Made by a program: the position numbers and the translations under genes | The notes under the pieces: model-generated | What the model saw: only the letters and a program-made list of their open reading frames with translations | Databases searched by the model: none | What the model was told of the DNA's origin: nothing | From: an uncultured Lachnospiraceae bacterium | GTDB taxonomy: Bacteria; Bacillota; Clostridia; Lachnospirales; Lachnospiraceae | DNA: 17,785 nt | Reading direction: 5' to 3' | Assembly (NCBI GenBank): GCA_910577445.1 | Contig: CAJTMZ010000035.1 | Coordinates: forward strand, 15,373 to 33,157 | Shown here: positions 14,056 through 17,785 of the stretch, piece by piece | Numbering within the stretch: the first letter of the stretch is position 1 | Layout of the letters: every line of letters begins with the position of its first letter

Positions 14056-15327
14056 CTATAATTCGTCGATTGCTTTTCCGATATCGTGACGCATATATTT
14101 ATTTTCAAAGGTTACCCAGTCGGCAGCCGCATAGGCGTTTGCCCTGGCTTCCTTTAAATCCTTTCCTTTGGCCGTGACGCCAAGCACCCTTCCCCCGTTT
14201 GTCACAATGCCGCTCTCCGTCCGCTTTGTTCCGGCATGGAAGCAAAAGTACGAATCCTGTCCTTCAAATCTGTCCAGCCCTTCAATCACAAAGCCTTTTT
14301 CATATTTCACCGGATATCCTTCCGACGCCAGCACCACGCACACCGCCGCGTTGTCTTCAAACTGAAGGTCAATTTCGTTAAGGCGTCCGTCTATGCAGGC
14401 CATGGCCACTTCGACAATATCATTTTTCATCCTCGGAAGCACCACCTGAGCCTCCGGGTCGCCGAAGCGGGCGTTATATTCAAGTACCCGCGGCCCCTTT
14501 TCCGTCAGCATCAGCCCGAAAAAGATAATTCCCTTAAACTCTCTGCCCTCCGCGGCCATTGCGTCAACGGTGGCCTGATAAATATACTTTTTACAGAAAT
14601 CATCCACTTCCTTCGTATAAAAAGGACTCGGTGAAAAAGTGCCCATTCCGCCGGTATTAAGACCCGTATCGCCGTCCCCCGCTCTTTTATGGTCCTGGGC
14701 GGAAGTCATGGTTTTGATGGTCTTTCCGTCCACGAAAGAAAGCACGGATACCTCCCGGCCCGTGAGAAATTCCTCTATCACAAGGCGGTTACCAGCGTCT
14801 CCGAACTGGTGCTTTAACATAATTGTCTCCACACCCTCCCTGGCCTCCTCAAGGCTCTGGCAGATAAGCACGCCCTTTCCAAGGGCAAGTCCGTCCGCCT
14901 TAAGCACAATGGGGAAATCTGCCGTCTCCAGATAACGAAACGCCTCACTGGCCGAATCGAAAGTCTCATAGCCTGCTGTGGGAATCCCGTACTTTTTCAT
15001 CAAATCCTTGGAAAAAGCCTTGCTTCCCTCCAGAACCGCCGCGTTTTTTCTGGGACCAAAGACCCGTAAGCCTTCCTTCTCCATTTCGTCCACCAGACCG
15101 CCCACCAGCGGGTCGTCCATTCCGACAATGGTAAGGTCAATTTTTTTCTCCTTTGCAAAGGCCGTAATTTTTTCAAATTCCATGGCGCCCACAGGCACGC
15201 ATTCCGCAATCATGCCAATACCCGCATTGCCGGGGGCGCAGTATATCTTATCCACCAAAGGACTCTTCGCCACACTGGCCGCGATTGCGTGCTCCCTTCC
15301 GCCGCTTCCAACAATTAATACCTTCAT
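14056..15327 (-). CDS. purD: Phosphoribosylamine-glycine ligase (GARS)
   Basis: Second step of purine synthesis: phosphoribosylamine + glycine + ATP to GAR. The full-length 423-residue ATP-grasp enzyme has VGSGGREHA (6-14), the ATP-binding KADGLALGKGV (143-153), GGMGTFSP (226-233) and the metal-binding EYNARFGDPEAQ (283-294). The ATG overlaps the purN stop by 4 bp (ATGA), indicating coupled translation. It is the last purine gene of the run. The zinc/HTH gene follows after 19 bp with no terminator between. Confidence 0.97.
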   Translation of the reverse strand: MKVLIVGSGGREHAIAASVAKSPLVDKIYCAPGNAGIGMIAECVPVGAMEFEKITAFAKEKKIDLTIVGMDDPLVGGLVDEMEKEGLRVFGPRKNAAVLEGSKAFSKDLMKKYGIPTAGYETFDSASEAFRYLETADFPIVLKADGLALGKGVLICQSLEEAREGVETIMLKHQFGDAGNRLVIEEFLTGREVSVLSFVDGKTIKTMTSAQDHKRAGDGDTGLNTGGMGTFSPSPFYTKEVDDFCKKYIYQATVDAMAAEGREFKGIIFFGLMLTEKGPRVLEYNARFGDPEAQVVLPRMKNDIVEVAMACIDGRLNEIDLQFEDNAAVCVVLASEGYPVKYEKGFVIEGLDRFEGQDSYFCFHAGTKRTESGIVTNGGRVLGVTAKGKDLKEARANAYAAADWVTFENKYMRHDIGKAIDEL

Positions 15328-15932
15328 GTCTTTTCCTCTCCCTGTTCTGACATTGCGATTTCATCTATTGCTTTTGGCAGTATCACCCATTCCGCCTGTT
15401 CCATTACCCTGCGCTGGAGAACCTCTGGCGTGTCACCCTCTAAAACCTCCACCGCTTTCTGGAAAATAATCTCTCCCGTATCCGTTCCCTCATCCACAAA
15501 ATGAACCGTGGCCCCGGTCACCTTCACGCCCCGCGCAAGCGCCGCTTCGTGGACTTTCAGCCCGTAATATCCCGTTCCGCAGAAAGACGGAATCAGCGAA
15601 GGGTGAATGTTTATAATCCGTCCGCGATATATGGTAATCATCTTCTCGGGCAGAATTACAAGAAATCCCGCAAGAACTATTAAATCAGGATTTAATTCTT
15701 TAAGTTTTTCCAGGAAGGCTTCGTTAAACTCCTCTCTGCATCCGTAGCTTTTAGGAGAAACGCAAAACGCCGGTATCCCTTCATTTTCCGCTCTTTTCAG
15801 GGCGTAGGCTCCCGGATTGTTGCTTATAACGCCCGTTATTTTTGTATTCCTTATGCTTCCCTTTTTGATGCCGTCAATAATTGCCTGGAGATTGGTTCCT
15901 CCGCCGGAAACGCAGACTACAATGCTCAGCAT
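15324..15932 (-). CDS. purN: Phosphoribosylglycinamide formyltransferase (GART)
   Basis: Transfers a formyl group from 10-formyl-THF to GAR (third purine step). The 202 residues include the nucleotide loop SGGGTNLQAI (9-18) and the catalytic triad N108, H110 (INIHPSLIPSF) and D151 (DEGTDTGEI). The FCGTGYYGLKVHEAAL loop is the variant common in Clostridia and Bacteroidetes. It overlaps purM by 7 bp and purD by 4 bp, with the SD GGGAG inside the purM end. It thus sits in a fully coupled M-N-D unit that supplies and uses GAR/FGAR-pathway intermediates. Confidence 0.97.
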   Translation of the reverse strand: MLSIVVCVSGGGTNLQAIIDGIKKGSIRNTKITGVISNNPGAYALKRAENEGIPAFCVSPKSYGCREEFNEAFLEKLKELNPDLIVLAGFLVILPEKMITIYRGRIINIHPSLIPSFCGTGYYGLKVHEAALARGVKVTGATVHFVDEGTDTGEIIFQKAVEVLEGDTPEVLQRRVMEQAEWVILPKAIDEIAMSEQGEEKT

Positions 15933-16951
15933 ACCGTCACTCCCTTTTCCCCGGCTGTGGTCCGTCCTACCACATACGCCTTCTGCCCGGCGGCCTCTGC
16001 CGCGGCAATGGCCTTATCCGCATCCTCTGGCGCAAGGGCCAGCACCATTCCAAGCCCCATATTGTAAGTGTTGTACATCATTTTTTCTTCAATCTGCCCC
16101 TTTTCCATCAGCAGCTTAAAGATTGGCGGTATGGGATAGCTGTCCTTCTCCACAACGGCGTGAATGTTCTCCGGAAGCATTCTGGGAATGTTCTCGTAGA
16201 AGCCTCCCCCCGTAATATGGCTGCAGCCTTTGATGACAACCCCGGCCTTGAGAATACTTTTTAATGCATTCACATAGATAATCGTAGGGGTAAGCAGCGT
16301 CTCGCCCAGAGTGCTTCCCAGTTCGTCATAGTAAGTGTCCAGGCTCTCCCTGGTCATATCAAAAACTTTCCTTACAAGGGAAAAGCCGTTGCTGTGAACG
16401 CCCGAGGACGCGATTCCCACCAGAACGTCTCCCGGTTTGATATCTTCTCCCGTAATCAGATTTTTTTCATCCACCACGCCCACGGCAAATCCCGCCAGGT
16501 CATACTCTTCCTCCGGCATCAGCCCCGGATGCTCCGCCGTCTCGCCGCCAATAAGAGCCGCTCCCGCCTGCTTACAGCCTTCCGCCACGCCCTTTACGAT
16601 TGCGGCAATCTTCTCCGGATAATTTTTGCCGCAGGCTATGTAGTCCAGGAAAAACAGCGGTTCTCCGCCCGCGCACACGATATCGTTCACGCACATGGCG
16701 ACACAGTCGATTCCCACCGTGTCGTGCTTATCCATAAGAAACGCCAGTTTTATTTTGGTTCCCACACCGTCCGTTCCCGAAACCAGAGCCGGCTTTTCCA
16801 TGTTTTTAATAGAAGAAAGGGAAAACGCCCCCGAAAATCCGCCAAGACCTCCAAGCACTTCCGGTCTCATGGTTTCCTTTACATATTCTTTCATCAGTTC
16901 CACACTGCGGTAACCTGCTTCAATATCCACTCCTGCCTTTTTGTAATCCAT
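15926..16951 (-). CDS. purM: Phosphoribosylformylglycinamidine cyclo-ligase (AIR synthetase)
   Basis: Closes the imidazole ring (FGAM + ATP to AIR). The 341-residue protein has normal length and shows the N-terminal GVDIEAG (7-13), GTDGVGTKIKLA (59-70), VCAGGEPLFFLDY (92-104) and GGETAEHPG (135-143), all typical of PurM. The start ATG follows GGGAGCAGGAT. It lies 22 bp after purE, whose enzyme carboxylates the AIR product. The end overlaps the purN start. Confidence 0.97.
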   Translation of the reverse strand: MDYKKAGVDIEAGYRSVELMKEYVKETMRPEVLGGLGGFSGAFSLSSIKNMEKPALVSGTDGVGTKIKLAFLMDKHDTVGIDCVAMCVNDIVCAGGEPLFFLDYIACGKNYPEKIAAIVKGVAEGCKQAGAALIGGETAEHPGLMPEEEYDLAGFAVGVVDEKNLITGEDIKPGDVLVGIASSGVHSNGFSLVRKVFDMTRESLDTYYDELGSTLGETLLTPTIIYVNALKSILKAGVVIKGCSHITGGGFYENIPRMLPENIHAVVEKDSYPIPPIFKLLMEKGQIEEKMMYNTYNMGLGMVLALAPEDADKAIAAAEAAGQKAYVVGRTTAGEKGVTVC

Positions 16952-16973
16952 ATCCTGCTCCCATCCTGTATTT

Positions 16974-17474
16974 TCAATAGTTTTTATAGCCTTCCGCCTG
17001 CAGCCTCTCGTCTTTTTTCTGGACGCTTTCCTTCATTTTCACGCTGTACTCCTTAAGCCTTTCCAGAAGCGCCCCGTCGGAAGTCGCAAGTATCTTTGCC
17101 GCAAGAAGCCCCGCGTTGGCGCCTCCTCCTATGGCAACAGTCGCTACAGGTATTCCCTGGGGCATCTGTACAATAGAATAAAGGGAATCCCTTCCGCCCA
17201 GCGACGTGGTGTGCATGGGAATCCCAATCACCGGCATGGGAAAGATTGCCGCGCACATGCCCGGTAAGTGAGCCGCCATACCCGCCCCAGCTATAATCAC
17301 CTTAAAGCCTTTTTCTTCGGCAGTTTTCGCATATTCAAAAAACACGTCCGGCTCTCTGTGCGCTGAAATGATTCTCATCTCAAAAGAAATTCCAAGTTCC
17401 GTCAAAACATCGGCCGCCTTCGACATCACCGGCATATCCGAATCGCTGCCCATTACAATTCCTACCTGTGCCAT
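16974..17474 (-). CDS. purE: N5-carboxyaminoimidazole ribonucleotide mutase, class I PurE
   Basis: Converts N5-CAIR to CAIR. The 166 residues include the phosphate-binding GSDSDMPVM (9-17), catalytic SAHREP with H39, and IIAGAGMAAHLPGM (60-73). The A-A-H-L-P form points to class I, which needs a PurK partner; no purK is in the window. The ATG follows a perfect AGGAGG by 9 nt. First gene of the purE-M-N-D run; a promoter is proposed 43 bp upstream. Other purine genes (purC, F, L, H and so on) must be elsewhere. Confidence 0.97.
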   Translation of the reverse strand: MAQVGIVMGSDSDMPVMSKAADVLTELGISFEMRIISAHREPDVFFEYAKTAEEKGFKVIIAGAGMAAHLPGMCAAIFPMPVIGIPMHTTSLGGRDSLYSIVQMPQGIPVATVAIGGGANAGLLAAKILATSDGALLERLKEYSVKMKESVQKKDERLQAEGYKNY

Positions 17475-17516
17475 AAAAGTTATCCTCCTGTTTTTCTGTG
17501 CCTTATATTCTATAAC

Positions 17517-17546
17517 ATCATACTATAAAAGGTTTGGGGTACGCAA
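17517..17546 (-). promoter_or_regulatory. Probable sigma-A promoter of the purE operon
   Basis: Minus strand TTGCGT (17546-17541), 18-bp spacer, TATGAT (17522-17517). The predicted start near 17510 leaves a leader of only ~36 nt before purE. That is too short for a purine or PRPP riboswitch between promoter and gene. Confidence 0.5.
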
Positions 17547-17638
17547 CTATATTTTCTTAACGAAATATAAATATGTAGGGGGTGGGCATGTGGGGACGCC
17601 TGGAGAGAGGGGATTTCCTTCGTCGCCGCGCTCCCGCT

Positions 17639-17698
17639 CTATGAAAACGTAGCAGTACCAGACTCGTGAAAAACCTCGTCAGGTGCTGACGTTTTCAT
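17639..17698 (-). CDS. Possible 19-codon small ORF coinciding with the inverted repeat
   Basis: ATG 17698 lies five bases after GAGGAG (17709-17704) and reads MKTSAPDEVFHESGTATFS before TAG at 17641-17639. The Shine-Dalgarno is good, but start and stop both fall inside the arms of the inverted repeat, so the frame may be accidental. If real, it could be a leader peptide or small protein. It is separate from purE, whose own promoter lies downstream. Confidence 0.25.
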   Translation of the reverse strand: MKTSAPDEVFHESGTATFS

Positions 17699-17699
17699 A
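17640..17699. repeat. 15-bp inverted repeat with 29-nt loop
   Basis: TATGAAAACGTAGCA (17640-17654) pairs with TGCTGACGTTTTCATA (17684-17699), leaving one bulged base. Either strand would form a stable hairpin. There is no T-tract, so it is not a standard terminator. It may be a structured RNA, a palindromic repeat element or a protein-binding site. Confidence 0.8.
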
Positions 17700-17746
17700 A
17701 GGACTCCTCAAAGAATACTCCCCCGCCCCGGCTGCGCTTCCGAACA

Positions 17747-17774
17747 AATATAAGTTACTGCCGGCGAAAGCCAA
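17747..17774 (-). promoter_or_regulatory. Possible promoter for the small ORF/hairpin element
   Basis: Minus strand TTGGCT (17774-17769), 16-bp spacer, TATATT (17752-17747), with a start expected near 17740. The match is moderate: four of six bases at -35 and five of six at -10. It would transcribe the inverted repeat and run toward purE. Confidence 0.3.
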
Positions 17775-17785
17775 CATAATATAAA

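Larger units (their letters stand above)
17475..17785. other. Intergenic region upstream of purE (structured, no confident gene)
   Basis: The 311 bp to the window edge hold, going upstream from purE: its SD and promoter, an AT-rich inverted repeat (around 17549-17570), a G-rich/C-rich block (17578-17640), a strong 15-bp inverted repeat (17640-17699) with a small ORF, and a GC-rich stretch (17720-17740). I could not match it to a purine, PRPP/ykkC or T-box leader. The mix of long stem and GC-rich flanks suggests either a structured RNA or a small repeated element. Confidence 0.6.

Noticed and set aside
17588..17644. Plus-strand 18-codon frame (MWGRLERGDFLRRRAPAL) in the G-rich block
   Set aside because: The upstream G-run could mimic a Shine-Dalgarno, but composition follows the GC-rich repeat, and nothing else supports translation.
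17368..17652. 94-codon plus-strand frame crossing the purE start and intergenic region
   Set aside because: It overlaps purE antisense, and its tail is just a readthrough of the structured element; no SD or motif.
17475..17785. Purine, PRPP/ykkC riboswitch or 6S RNA upstream of purE
   Set aside because: I looked for the conserved purine-aptamer loops and ykkC core on the minus strand and did not find them. The predicted leader of purE is only ~36 nt. A 6S-like long central bubble could not be drawn by eye; a covariance search would settle it.

Overview
The window is a stretch of Clostridia chromosome, most likely Lachnospiraceae (Clostridium cluster XIVa). The reasons are the Firmicutes-type rimP-nusA-ylxR-ylxQ-infB cluster, the glycine/arginine-rich N-terminus of IF2, the style of the purine genes, and a base composition near 50% G+C. 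This placement is inferred from gene content and was not tested by a search. Every convincing gene lies on the minus strand, so transcription runs from high to low coordinates.

Region A (17785 to 14056) starts with about 300 bp of non-coding or small-ORF DNA containing a strong inverted repeat. A sigma-A-like promoter then leads into purE-purM-purN-purD, a tightly packed partial purine pathway.

Region B (14036 to 9328) follows purD without a visible terminator. It holds a zinc-ribbon/HTH protein resembling the flagellar-operon family YvyF, a secreted-then-membrane-anchored SH3b protein with a long charged cytoplasmic tail, a short YtrA-type GntR regulator, and clpC. clpC starts 1 bp after the gntR stop codon. 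The spacing (19, 13, 36 and 1 bp) suggests that purine genes, envelope protein, regulator and AAA+ unfoldase can share a transcript. This is the least ordinary part of the window.

Region C (9232 to 6110) holds a small conserved-looking protein of unknown function followed by a terminator, then radA (DNA repair), then a LytR-CpsA-Psr family wall-polymer ligase.

Region D (6078 to 3502) holds tRNA-Trp with its own consensus promoter and strong terminator. It is followed by a mannose-1-phosphate guanylyltransferase with a cupin domain and a CPBP-family membrane protease.

Region E (3494 to 1) is the translation/transcription factor operon rimP-nusA-ylxR(rnpM)-ylxQ-infB, with infB cut by the window edge. 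A near-consensus promoter and a terminator-like hairpin in the leader suggest attenuation control. No mobile element, CRISPR array or rRNA was seen.
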